From Planctomycetota bacterium (GTDB lineage: Bacteria; Planctomycetota; B15-G4), in assembly GCA_029259745.1 (NCBI GenBank), contig JAJDEO010000035.1, positions 1 to 64,000 on the forward strand: a stretch of DNA of 64,000 nucleotides, given 5' to 3'. Below are positions 43,348-51,889 of this stretch, one piece after another. Position 1 is the first letter of the stretch. Every line of letters begins with the position of its first letter. The notes below the pieces were generated by a model. That model did no database searches. It was not told where the DNA came from and saw nothing but the letters and a program-made list of their open reading frames with translations. Position numbers and translations under genes: made by a program.

Positions 43348-44835
43348 ATGCGCGCGCTCCTCGTCAGACCTCCCTCTGTGCTCGGCCGGATGAGCCGGCA
43401 GAACCTTCAGCACCCGACGAACATCCTCGGGTTGGCGAGCGAGCTGCGGGCCCGCGGTCACGATGCCGGGATGCTCGACCTCGAAGTCGTCCCGGGCGGG
43501 ATCGACGCCTGCGTGCGCCACGTCGGCGAGACGCAACCGGGCCTGCTCGGCGTCTCGGTCGTCACGCCGCACGTGCCGGGGGCCCAGGCGCTCCTCGCCG
43601 CCGTGCGCCGCGAGAACCCGCACATCTTCCTCATCGCCGGCGGACCCCACGCGACGGCCCTCGCCGCCGACCTGCTCGACGAGATCCCCGAGCTCGACGC
43701 GGTCTGCGTCGGCGAGGGTGACGAAAGCCTCGTCCAGATCTGCGATCGCCTCGAACATCTCGACGCGCCCGAGCGCCGCCGGGTCGACCTCTCCGACATC
43801 CCCGGCCTGCAACTCCGCGACGCGGGGTTCACCGGCCCGCGCGATCCGCTCGAGAGCCTCGACGTCCTCGCGCCCATGGACCGCTCGCTGCTCGACTGGC
43901 CGTCGTACGAGCGCCTCGGCGGCGCCAAGGGTGTCGCCAGCCCGGGCATCATCCGCGACGGCATCCGCGCCGCGCAGATGCACCTTTCGCGCGGCTGCTA
44001 CGCGCGCTGTGTCTTCTGCTCGACGAACACGGTCTGGGGCGAGCGCGCGCGGCCGGGGATCCGCAAGCGCTGCCTCGAGTCGGTGCTCGCCGAAGTCGAC
44101 GAACTCGTGAACGTCTACGGCGTCAACCACCTCAACTTCGAAGACGACATCTTCCCGCCGACGCTGCGCTATCTCGAGGCGCTCTGCACGTCGTTGCTCG
44201 ACAAGGGCGTGACGTGGAGCTGCAACGCGCGTGTCGACGGGCTCAAGCGCGAGCACTTCGAACTCATGGCCGCGTCGGGTTGTGTGAAGATCGACTTCGG
44301 TGTCGAGTCGGGTTCCGAGCGCATTCTCGAGCTCAACAAGAAGCTCGTCACGCGCCAGGCCGTCGAGCACGTCTTCGCCGAGGCCAAGCGCGTCGGCATC
44401 CTGCGCACGGCGTACTTGATGCTTGGAAGTCACGTCGACGAAACGCCTGAAGAAGTCGAGCAGACGTGGCGTCTCGCGAACGAGATCAGGCCCGACTACA
44501 TCACGTTCACGATCGCATGTCCGTACCCGGGCACCGAACTCTGGACAACCTGCAATGACCTCGGCTTCGTCGACGTCATGCCCAGCACGGGCCGCCCCGA
44601 CTGGAAGCGCTACGGCTACTACCCCGGCACACCGCCCTGGCGCTTCACGCACTTCACGCCCGAAGCGATGGTGGCGACACAGAAGCGCTTCCTGCGGCGC
44701 TGGTACTGGAATCCGCGCTTCGTCTGGCAGACCTTGCGCCGCGTGCGCAGCACCAGTCAGCTCAAGGCGCTCATGGTTGCCGGGCTCGACGTCACGAAGT
44801 TCATCGGCGGACGAGAAGTCGCGAGTGACACGTAA
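43348..44835 (+). CDS. B12-binding-domain radical SAM protein
   Basis: A 495-residue protein. The N-terminal 150 residues form a cobalamin-binding-like domain (LVRPPSVLGRMSRQNLQHP ... LLGVSVVTPHVPGAQALL ... AGGPHATALA). The radical SAM domain has the [4Fe-4S] motif CYARCVFC (Cys217, Cys221, Cys224), then FEDDIFPPTLRYLEAL, KIDFGVESGSERILE and YITFTIACPYPGTELW. Relatives methylate or rearrange unreactive carbons in lipids, cofactors or natural products, often in BchE- or hopanoid-type pathways; the substrate is unknown. ATG 43348 is chosen; the frame is open further upstream without domain similarity. Confidence 0.9.
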   Translation: MRALLVRPPSVLGRMSRQNLQHPTNILGLASELRARGHDAGMLDLEVVPGGIDACVRHVGETQPGLLGVSVVTPHVPGAQALLAAVRRENPHIFLIAGGPHATALAADLLDEIPELDAVCVGEGDESLVQICDRLEHLDAPERRRVDLSDIPGLQLRDAGFTGPRDPLESLDVLAPMDRSLLDWPSYERLGGAKGVASPGIIRDGIRAAQMHLSRGCYARCVFCSTNTVWGERARPGIRKRCLESVLAEVDELVNVYGVNHLNFEDDIFPPTLRYLEALCTSLLDKGVTWSCNARVDGLKREHFELMAASGCVKIDFGVESGSERILELNKKLVTRQAVEHVFAEAKRVGILRTAYLMLGSHVDETPEEVEQTWRLANEIRPDYITFTIACPYPGTELWTTCNDLGFVDVMPSTGRPDWKRYGYYPGTPPWRFTHFTPEAMVATQKRFLRRWYWNPRFVWQTLRRVRSTSQLKALMVAGLDVTKFIGGREVASDT

Positions 44836-44886
44836 CCGCGCCTTCACCGTGACCTAATGAGGGTGCCCGGAAATCGCTACCCAACG

Positions 44887-44911
44887 TGCTGGAACACCCT
44901 GTGATCCAGCA
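44887..44911. terminator. Hairpin downstream of the radical SAM gene
   Basis: TGCTGGA (44887-44893) and TCCAGCA (44905-44911) form a perfect 7 bp stem with an 11 nt loop. It lies 50 bp after the stop codon and 136 bp before the next start. No T-run follows, so the terminator call is tentative. Confidence 0.35.
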
Positions 44912-45047
44912 TGAAGGCTCCTGTCCGTCTTGCGATGGGGCGCGAAATAACACGAAAAAAGTGCGACGCGATCTCGGCGCGGTGACGTTGCAAGGTTCGC
45001 CGACGTTCAAACGACGGCGCGACTGAAGATCTTGGAGGGAAGAGAAG

Positions 45048-47576
45048 ATGCGACAAGTGTGCTTTGGAAAGACGTTGTTGGTGGCTCTGGTTGGCGTTGT
45101 GCCGGCTGTGGGGCAAGAGTCGGCGAGTTTCCTCGGTACAACGTTGGACATCTCGCCGACGACGAGTGCTTCGGTGCTCGTTGACCTCGATGACGATGGA
45201 TTGTTGGATCTTGTCGTCGGCTCGGACGAGCCGATCGGGACGTGTGCTCAGATCGCCTGGGGCGATGGAGCTGGGAGCTTCATCGAAGGACCGGTCGTCA
45301 AGATCGGAACGACGGGGATCGTGCGCGATCTCACTGCCGGTGACGTGAACGGTGATGGACGCCCGGACGTCGTGGGTGTCGTCGACTCCTCCGTTCTGCA
45401 TGTTTCGTTGAATGCCGGCGGCGCTCTGGCTCCGCTTCTGAACCTCCCGCTCACGGGGGCGGAACCGCCGCACGCCGTCAAGCTCGGTGACTACGACGGC
45501 GACGGCATCCTCGACGCGGTCGTCGTGATTCGGCCCGACGTCATCGTGCTCAGCGGTCGTGGCGACGGCACATTCGAGCCGCCCGTGAGTGTCTACTCAG
45601 GAAATCTACCGCGCGCCATCGAAGTGGCTGACGTCAACTCCGACGGAGCACTGGACCTCGTACTCTGCGATCAGTTTGCGGCCAAGATCGACGTGTTGCT
45701 CGGCGCCGGCGACGGCACGTTCGCGACCTCGGCGTCGCTCACCGTTACGGCGGTCACGGACATCACGCTTGCCGACTTCGACGATGACGGTGCTCTCGAC
45801 ATCGGCGCGTCGTCCGCGACGGCTGTGTCGCCGAGCGTTGTCACATTTCTCGGTGTCGGCGACGGCACCTTCGGTTCGCCGACAGCGACAGCCTCGGAAC
45901 GCACGAGCGGCATTGTGGCCGGCGACTACGACGGCGACGGCATCGTCGACCTCGTGGCCACGGTGACGTTGGGAACACTAGGCAGCTCGCCTCAATACCG
46001 CGTGCTGGTCGGTGCTGGCGACGGCACCTTCACGCTCGGCGATTTCGGTCAGACTTTGCGCACGATCGTGGATATCACTCCTGCGGATCTCAATGGAGAC
46101 CTCACGACCGATTGGCTGGTGACTCAGTTCGTCGACTTCTTTGGGATCCCCACCTACGGTGGCGTGCAAATCGCCCTCGGTCGTGAGGCCCAGATGGCGC
46201 GCTTCCCGGCGTGGGTTGACACGACCGGCGCTGCGGTCATCACGGCTGACCTCAATGCCGACGGGCTCGACGATCTCGTCGCGTCGCGCGGGACGTCGGG
46301 TGTCTACGTGTCACTTGCCACGTCCAACGGCTTTGCGGCCGAGCAGTTCCTCGACGCCGGCATGACCATTCGTCACGCGACGACCGGCGACGTCGACGGC
46401 GATGGCATTGTCGACATCATCGGCGGTGAGCTCGCCATGTCCGGGTTCGTTGTCTTCAACGGCCTGGGCGGCGGCGCCTTCGCGCCCGCGAAGGTCACGA
46501 ACCTCGTGCAGGCAGGTGGTGTCTCGGCGATCGCAGCCGGTGACCTCGACGGTGACGGCAAGGCCGAAGTCATCGCGGCCATGGCAGGGTACGTCAGCCC
46601 CGGCGCGCTCTATGTCCTGCGTGCAGGCGCTGGCGGTGCGCTTGAACTCATCGATGTCATCGCCAACGTCGAAGATGTCACCACCCTCATCCTCGAGGAC
46701 TTCGACGGAGACGGATGGCTCGATCTCGTCGACGTCGCGGCGGACGGAACCTCGCACTGGCGTCGAGGCTCGGTCGCAATGCCGCAGTTCGTCTTCACCA
46801 TCTCGATGCTGTTCCCGGCGGATACTGTCGGCGTGTTCACGACCAGCATCCTCGGCGATGACGGCCTCCATCTTATCGTCGTCGGCCCCGAGTTCGTCTT
46901 CCTGGCCGTGGCAAGCATCGGCGCGCAGTCGGGCGTCTTCTTTTCGGGCCCACTGACAGACCTTCCCTTCACGCCCGACGATGCCGCTCTGCTCGACTTC
47001 AACGGCGATGGTCACGTCGACCTCGTGATCACGTCGGAGGACAAGCGTGAGGTCGTCGTCTTGCGAGGTGACTCACTCGCACAGTTCGAGATTTCGGAGC
47101 GCGTCGCTGATGAAGCCAAGCTCGTCGTTGCCGGGACGTTCAACGCGGATGGGCTCGACGACTTCGTGGCGATAGGTGCGCCGAGGGGGCGTCTGTACCT
47201 GCGCCAGGATGGCCTGCCTTGGGCGGCTGTCGGCGGCGGTGTCTCGCCGCTCGGTGACGCTCGCCCGACGTTGCGCGGCTCGGGCGATCCGTCGTCCGGC
47301 TCGGGTGTGAGCCTGGCCTACGAGGGCGGACTCGCCACGACTCCGGTCGCGCTCGTCATCGGCCTCGACGAAGCGTCCGTCCCGCTCAAGGGCGGCATCC
47401 TCGTGCCGACGCCGGAGCTGCTGCTGGCGCTTCCGTCCACGAACGCCGACGGCGACCTCGCGCTCGACCTCACGTGGCCCGTGTTCACGCCGGGAATCCG
47501 CATCTGGACCCAGGGCTGGCAGCTCACGGGTGGTCATGTGCGCGCAAGCACCGGGCTCACGGTCGAGTCGCGCTGA
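45048..47576 (+). CDS. Secreted double FG-GAP/VCBS beta-propeller with shared C-terminal domain
   Basis: An 842-residue exported protein. The signal peptide is short (LLVALVGVVPAVGQ). About fourteen FG-GAP/VCBS repeats follow, each with a calcium-loop core such as DLDDDGLLDLVV, DYDGDGILDAVV and DFDGDGWLDLVD, enough for two seven-bladed propellers; one or two of them are degenerate. The last 110 residues carry the shared domain (PLKGGILVPTPELLLALP), here with more divergence than in the other three. GGAGGGAAGAG stands just before ATG 45048. Probably an extracellular calcium-dependent binding protein. Confidence 0.9.
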   Translation: MRQVCFGKTLLVALVGVVPAVGQESASFLGTTLDISPTTSASVLVDLDDDGLLDLVVGSDEPIGTCAQIAWGDGAGSFIEGPVVKIGTTGIVRDLTAGDVNGDGRPDVVGVVDSSVLHVSLNAGGALAPLLNLPLTGAEPPHAVKLGDYDGDGILDAVVVIRPDVIVLSGRGDGTFEPPVSVYSGNLPRAIEVADVNSDGALDLVLCDQFAAKIDVLLGAGDGTFATSASLTVTAVTDITLADFDDDGALDIGASSATAVSPSVVTFLGVGDGTFGSPTATASERTSGIVAGDYDGDGIVDLVATVTLGTLGSSPQYRVLVGAGDGTFTLGDFGQTLRTIVDITPADLNGDLTTDWLVTQFVDFFGIPTYGGVQIALGREAQMARFPAWVDTTGAAVITADLNADGLDDLVASRGTSGVYVSLATSNGFAAEQFLDAGMTIRHATTGDVDGDGIVDIIGGELAMSGFVVFNGLGGGAFAPAKVTNLVQAGGVSAIAAGDLDGDGKAEVIAAMAGYVSPGALYVLRAGAGGALELIDVIANVEDVTTLILEDFDGDGWLDLVDVAADGTSHWRRGSVAMPQFVFTISMLFPADTVGVFTTSILGDDGLHLIVVGPEFVFLAVASIGAQSGVFFSGPLTDLPFTPDDAALLDFNGDGHVDLVITSEDKREVVVLRGDSLAQFEISERVADEAKLVVAGTFNADGLDDFVAIGAPRGRLYLRQDGLPWAAVGGGVSPLGDARPTLRGSGDPSSGSGVSLAYEGGLATTPVALVIGLDEASVPLKGGILVPTPELLLALPSTNADGDLALDLTWPVFTPGIRIWTQGWQLTGGHVRASTGLTVESR

Positions 47577-47778
47577 GCGCCGGGTGTCTCATCGATGAGC
47601 CTTCCTCACGGGAGACACGAAGTCGGGGCGCGCAGACTGTTCGGCCCGACTCCGTGTGCCGCGACCCGCGTTCGTCTGGCAGACGCTGGGCCAACGTGTG
47701 CGGCCCAAGGCGACATTTTACGCGACGCCTGAGGGTGTGTCGGGGTGAAGCCGCTTGCGTTGCGTCCGGTAGCGTGAG

Positions 47779-47832
47779 GTCTCCGGAGATGTCTCCAGAG
47801 ACGCTTGACAGATCCCCCGTGTCCTGTAGGTT
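47779..47832 (+). promoter_or_regulatory. Putative sigma70 promoter with tandem 12 bp repeats upstream
   Basis: TTGACA at 47805-47810 and TAGGTT at 47827-47832 are 16 bp apart and 66 bp before the ATG at 47898. Directly upstream, two tandem 12 bp units (GTCTCCGGAGAT and GTCTCCAGAGAC, 47779-47802), each nearly self-complementary, look like an operator. The rest of the 321 bp region (47577-47897) holds nothing else clear. Confidence 0.5.
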
Positions 47833-47897
47833 TGCGCGCATGCACCGCCCTGATCCGGCGGGCTCTCGACCTTTCCCGATACGTTGGCACCCTATTG

Positions 47898-49289
47898 ATG
47901 ACCTTCTGCGCACGTCTCACCGGCACTCTCACGGCCGGCGCCCTTCTCGCCCTCTCCGCACCTCTCACGGCCCAGTCGGCCACGATCGAGTTCTTCGGTC
48001 CGGGCAATGCGCAGGCGATCCAGTTCTCACCCGACGGTGAGTGGGTCGCAGGCATCGCCGGCGCGACGCCCTTCCGTTGGTCCGAGGCCACGGGCTTCGA
48101 AGCGCTTCCCGGGGGAACTGAAGCGTGGGACATCACCGACGATGGCTTCATCGTCGCGGGAGCGGGCTCGGCGGGTGGACCGCCCGAAGCTGCCGTCTGG
48201 ATGGACGGCAGCGGCTGGGATTACAAGGGCAACGCGGGCGGCGCCACGGGCTGCGACAGTTTCCTCAGCAACTTCTTCACGCTCGACGACTCCGGCACGA
48301 TCGCGGGCGGGATGAGCTGGCAAGGTTGCCAGACGACGGCACTGGCATGGACGGCGTCGGGCGGCCTGCAGCTGCTGCCCGAAGAGGTGGCGAGTCACAG
48401 CAGTCGCGTCAACGCGATCTCCGGGAATGGCCTGCGCTTCGGCGGGTGGGAGACGGCCAACTCCGGCGTGCGTCGCGCGGCGGTCTGGCCGAGCATCACG
48501 TCCGCGCCTGTCTTCATTCTCGCGGGCCCCGGAAACCCCGACGGCGCCGGCGAGGTCACGGACATGAACTCCGACGGCACGCGCGTCTGCGGGTCGAGCG
48601 GCAACGCCGCCTTCACGTACACGCTGGGCGAAGGCGCGGTCATCCTTCCCGCGCCGGCGGGGATCCCGGGCTCGCGCGTCGCGAACGGTTGCTCCGACGA
48701 CGGGTCGGTTGTCGGCGGTGTCGCACTGAACTTCCCGCAGCTCAACGGCTGGATCTGGACGCCCGACACGGGCTCGGTCGGCCTCTTCAATCACCTCTCG
48801 TCGCTCGGTGTCACCGGCATCTCTGCCGGGGCGCTGCGCAACGTGACGGGCGTCTCGCGCGACGGCACGCGCCTCTGCGGCTGGGGCAGCAACGGCGGCT
48901 TCGTCGTCACGTTCAGCGACGTGTGGGAAGATCTCGGCAACGGCCTCGCCGGCACGAACGGTGTTCCGGTGCTCGCCGGTGAAGGTTCGCTTGCCGCCGG
49001 CTCGGCGCTCGAGCTGACGCTCACCGACGCGGCGAACAGCGCGGCCGTCGGGCTCTTCGTCGGCTTCACGCAGATCGACGCGCCGTTCAAGGGCGGCGTG
49101 CTTGTCCCCAGCCCCGACATCCTCGTCACGCCGCTGATGACCGACGCCACGGGCGAGCTCGTGCTCGCGTCGACCTGGCCGGCCGGCGTGCCGAGTGGCT
49201 TCGAGATCTATCTCCAGGACTGGATCGTCGACGCGGCGGGCCCGAACGGCTTCGCGGCCAGCAACGGCCTGCTCGGCACGACGCCCTGA
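47898..49289 (+). CDS. Secreted repeat protein (HAF-like) with shared C-terminal domain
   Basis: A 463-residue exported protein. The signal peptide is LTGTLTAGALLALSAPLTAQ. Residues 30-340 are a propeller-like repeat region with repeated units such as GFIVAGAGSAGGPPEAAVW, GTIAGGMSWQGCQTTALAW and GTRVCGSSGNAAFTYT, resembling HAF or extracellular DUF-type repeats. The last 110 residues are the shared domain (APFKGGVLVPSPDILVTP ... AASNGLLGTTP), very close to that of the subtilase. ATG 47898 is preferred over the upstream frame start because it gives the signal peptide and has a promoter at a suitable distance. Confidence 0.82.
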   Translation: MTFCARLTGTLTAGALLALSAPLTAQSATIEFFGPGNAQAIQFSPDGEWVAGIAGATPFRWSEATGFEALPGGTEAWDITDDGFIVAGAGSAGGPPEAAVWMDGSGWDYKGNAGGATGCDSFLSNFFTLDDSGTIAGGMSWQGCQTTALAWTASGGLQLLPEEVASHSSRVNAISGNGLRFGGWETANSGVRRAAVWPSITSAPVFILAGPGNPDGAGEVTDMNSDGTRVCGSSGNAAFTYTLGEGAVILPAPAGIPGSRVANGCSDDGSVVGGVALNFPQLNGWIWTPDTGSVGLFNHLSSLGVTGISAGALRNVTGVSRDGTRLCGWGSNGGFVVTFSDVWEDLGNGLAGTNGVPVLAGEGSLAAGSALELTLTDAANSAAVGLFVGFTQIDAPFKGGVLVPSPDILVTPLMTDATGELVLASTWPAGVPSGFEIYLQDWIVDAAGPNGFAASNGLLGTTP

Positions 49290-49426
49290 TCGTCACGCAG
49301 GTCTAGATTCCGGCGCGCAGCATCGCGGAACTCGCGGTGTTGCGCGTCGTTGCGTGTCCCCTCGTGATCGACGACGGCCGCGGCGTTGCCAACCTCGGCA
49401 AGCCCTGCGTCGCGCTCGCGGCGCGC

Positions 49427-49747
49427 TCACTCCAAGCCGCTGAGGTCGAACGGCGTGTTCGCGTCGGCGCGCGTGAAGGTGCGGCGCTCGACGATCGCGG
49501 CGTCGGGGATCTCGGCGTAGACGTGCGGGAAGAGGGCGTCGCCGCGCGAGGGTTCGATGACGAGCGTGTCGCCGAGGGCGGCGGGGTCGAGGCGCAGGAG
49601 TTCGACGTGCGTGGCCGTGGCGTAGTGCTTGGCCAGCGAGCCGGCAACTTGCGAGGTGAACGAGGCGTGCACGAACGGCTCGGCGCCGGGCTTGGCGGGG
49701 ACGCCGTCGGTCGTGATGTGCCAGATCGTCTCGGTGGCGTCGGACAT
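49427..49747 (-). CDS. DUF952 family protein
   Basis: A 106-residue cytosolic protein. WHITTDGVPAKP, FVHASFTSQVAGSLAKHY and LFPHVYAEIPDAAIV match DUF952, a small family of unknown function that sometimes accompanies sugar-phosphate or glutathione-like enzymes. Its ATG shares a base with the Nudix stop codon (TGATG), so the two are coupled. Confidence 0.82.
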   Translation of the reverse strand: MSDATETIWHITTDGVPAKPGAEPFVHASFTSQVAGSLAKHYATATHVELLRLDPAALGDTLVIEPSRGDALFPHVYAEIPDAAIVERRTFTRADANTPFDLSGLE

Positions 49748-50370
49748 CAGGCGTCTGCCGTCAGGGCTTCGTCGAGGCGGTCGACGATCAGCGCCGACCA
49801 CGTCTCGAAGGTGTCGCGTTCGTCTGTCGCGAGCTTGCGCAGCGTTTCCAGCGAGACGAACTCGCCGGTGAGCTGGTCCTTCTCGCGGATCGACACGGCG
49901 CTCGTCTCGCAGCGCGCGACGTTCACGAGCCCGAAGTGCACCGACCCGACGTCCTGCGACTCGTCGTTGATGACGCCGACCGTCGACAGCGTGAACGGCG
50001 CCTCGATCGCGATCTCCTCGTCGAGCTCGCGTCGGCACCCGGCCTCGAGCACCTCGTCGTGCTCGACCTGGTCGACGGGGTTGATGTGACCGCCGACGCC
50101 GATCGAACGCTTGCCGTAGAGGCGACTCTCGCCCCCCGTGTCGCGCCGGCGCAGCAGATACGCCTCGGCACCGTGGACGACCATCGTGTACGGGATGATC
50201 TGCTTGAGGCTCGAGTCGCGCTCGGCCCAGCGGCGCTCGACGAAGAAGCCTTTCTCGCGGATGCGAGCCGTCCAATCGGCGACGCGCGTGTCGCTCGCGG
50301 CGGCCACGAAGCCATGCGGGAACGACAGATCGAAGAGGTCGTAGCGCTTGACGACGTAGACGAACTCCAT
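49747..50370 (-). CDS. Nudix hydrolase family protein
   Basis: A 207-residue protein. The Nudix-like box is GVGGHINPVDQVEHDEVLEA plus GCRRELDEEIAIEA (about residues 91-125), with the REL-EE core but a longer than usual spacer after the first Gly. Upstream are IIPYTMVVHGAEAYLLRRRD and, at the N-terminus, a small domain of unknown role. Relatives hydrolyse nucleoside diphosphates linked to other groups; the substrate is unknown. It is the first gene of a two-gene operon with DUF952 and diverges from rnpB. Confidence 0.85.
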   Translation of the reverse strand: MEFVYVVKRYDLFDLSFPHGFVAAASDTRVADWTARIREKGFFVERRWAERDSSLKQIIPYTMVVHGAEAYLLRRRDTGGESRLYGKRSIGVGGHINPVDQVEHDEVLEAGCRRELDEEIAIEAPFTLSTVGVINDESQDVGSVHFGLVNVARCETSAVSIREKDQLTGEFVSLETLRKLATDERDTFETWSALIVDRLDEALTADA

Positions 50371-50472
50371 GGGCGATTCCTGGGAGGCGGGCGGCGAGTC
50401 GACGAGGTTATCATCGCACCTTCGCGCGCCCGCTCAAGCGAACCGAGCGCGCGTTACGCACATTGACATCTT

Positions 50473-50872
<400 letters not shown>

Positions 50873-51123
50873 ACTTGTCGCGTGCTCGGGGACGCCCGGT
50901 CGGACGGGTTCACTGGCGTGCGCGTTCGGTGTCTTTTCGCCTCATCGTGAGAAGAACGAGCGTTCTTACGCGGGCCTTCCTTGACGGTTTGGAGATGCCG
51001 CAGTACGGTCCCGAGTCGATTCCCATCGGGCAGGCGTGGTACGCCTACACTTCCGGGTTGTGCGCGCCGATGCATGGGGATCAGTTTTGGCCTCTCACCT
51101 TGCTTCGACAACAGGACACTCCG

Positions 51124-51345
51124 TTGACGAACACCCGGTTTCCACGCGCACTCGTCGCAGCTGCTGTGCTTCTCTTCGCAGCTGTCGTTCCCGCCGCCGC
51201 TGGCGCATTTGGTGCCTCTGAGCCGATCCTGGCTGCCGGACGCGTTCCGTATCTCGCGGGCGCCCCGACTCCGATCCTGCTGCTGGTCGTCGGTACGCTG
51301 ATGATCGGCCTTACGCTGGGTCGCAAGGCCGTCCGCTCGCGCTGA
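51124..51345 (+). CDS. Small predicted membrane protein
   Basis: A possible 73-residue protein from a TTG start. It has two hydrophobic segments, LVAAAVLLFAAVVPAAAG and TPILLLVVGTLMIGLTLG, the second followed by RKAVRSR; the shape resembles a signal peptide plus a C-terminal sorting helix, but there is no PEP motif. An ATG at 50995 in the same frame is possible. The 250 bp before it, after rnpB, hold nothing else. Low support: no family recognised. Confidence 0.4.
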   Translation: MTNTRFPRALVAAAVLLFAAVVPAAAGAFGASEPILAAGRVPYLAGAPTPILLLVVGTLMIGLTLGRKAVRSR

Positions 51346-51436
51346 GACGCGTCTCGAACAGCGACCGATCCACCTGATCGACCGCGCCTGACCAGACTCC
51401 ATCCGCAGGTGGAATCCGTCTGGCGCGCAGGCGCCC

Positions 51437-51889
51437 TCACCCCTCCGGGTGACGCTCGCGGAGACGATCGGCCTCGAGCACCTCGCGGACGATCAGCGCG
51501 GCGGCGATCGAGTCGCGCAGGCCCTTGCGCTCGGAGCGCTTGACGCCGGCTTCGGCCAGGATGTCGTCGGCCTCCTCGGACGTGAGCCGCTCGTCGCTGT
51601 ACTCGACGGGCAGGCCGAGTTCGTCGCCGAGCTTCTCACCGAACGCGCGCACCTCGCGGGCCATCTCGCCTTCGTCGCCGTTCATGTGCAGCGGCAGCCC
51701 AAGGACGATGCGACGGATGTCACGGTCTTCGACGACCTCGCGGAAGTGGGCGAGGTCGGCGGCGGGGTCTTTGCTGCGAAACAGGGCTGGCAGCGGGAGA
51801 CTCGACATGCCCAACCCGTCGCTCACGGCCAGGCCGTGCCGCTTGCGACCGTAGTCGATCCCGAGGATGCGCTCATGCATCCCCGTCAT
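51437..51889 (-). CDS. ruvX: Putative Holliday junction resolvase / pre-16S rRNA nuclease YqgF
   Basis: A 150-residue RNase H-fold protein of normal YqgF length. ILGIDYGRKRHGLAVSD holds the first catalytic Asp (about residue 12); LGLPLHMNGDEGEM and the E in EYSDERLTSEEAD follow, with DSIAAALIVREVLE at the C-terminus. YqgF processes 16S rRNA precursor ends; the resolvase name is historical. Its ATG overlaps the stop of the AsmA-like gene as ATGA. Confidence 0.93.
   Translation of the reverse strand: MTGMHERILGIDYGRKRHGLAVSDGLGMSSLPLPALFRSKDPAADLAHFREVVEDRDIRRIVLGLPLHMNGDEGEMAREVRAFGEKLGDELGLPVEYSDERLTSEEADDILAEAGVKRSERKGLRDSIAAALIVREVLEADRLRERHPEG

Noticed and set aside
43294..44847. Long minus-strand frame opposite the radical SAM gene
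   Set aside because: Shadow; the plus frame carries the CxxxCxxC motif and domain structure.
50463..50468. TTGACA as the rnpB promoter
   Set aside because: It lies within a few bases of the P1 helix, too close for a -35 box.
51124..51345. PEP-CTERM sorting signal in the small membrane protein
   Set aside because: The C-terminal helix plus basic tail fits, but the PEP or VPEP motif is absent.
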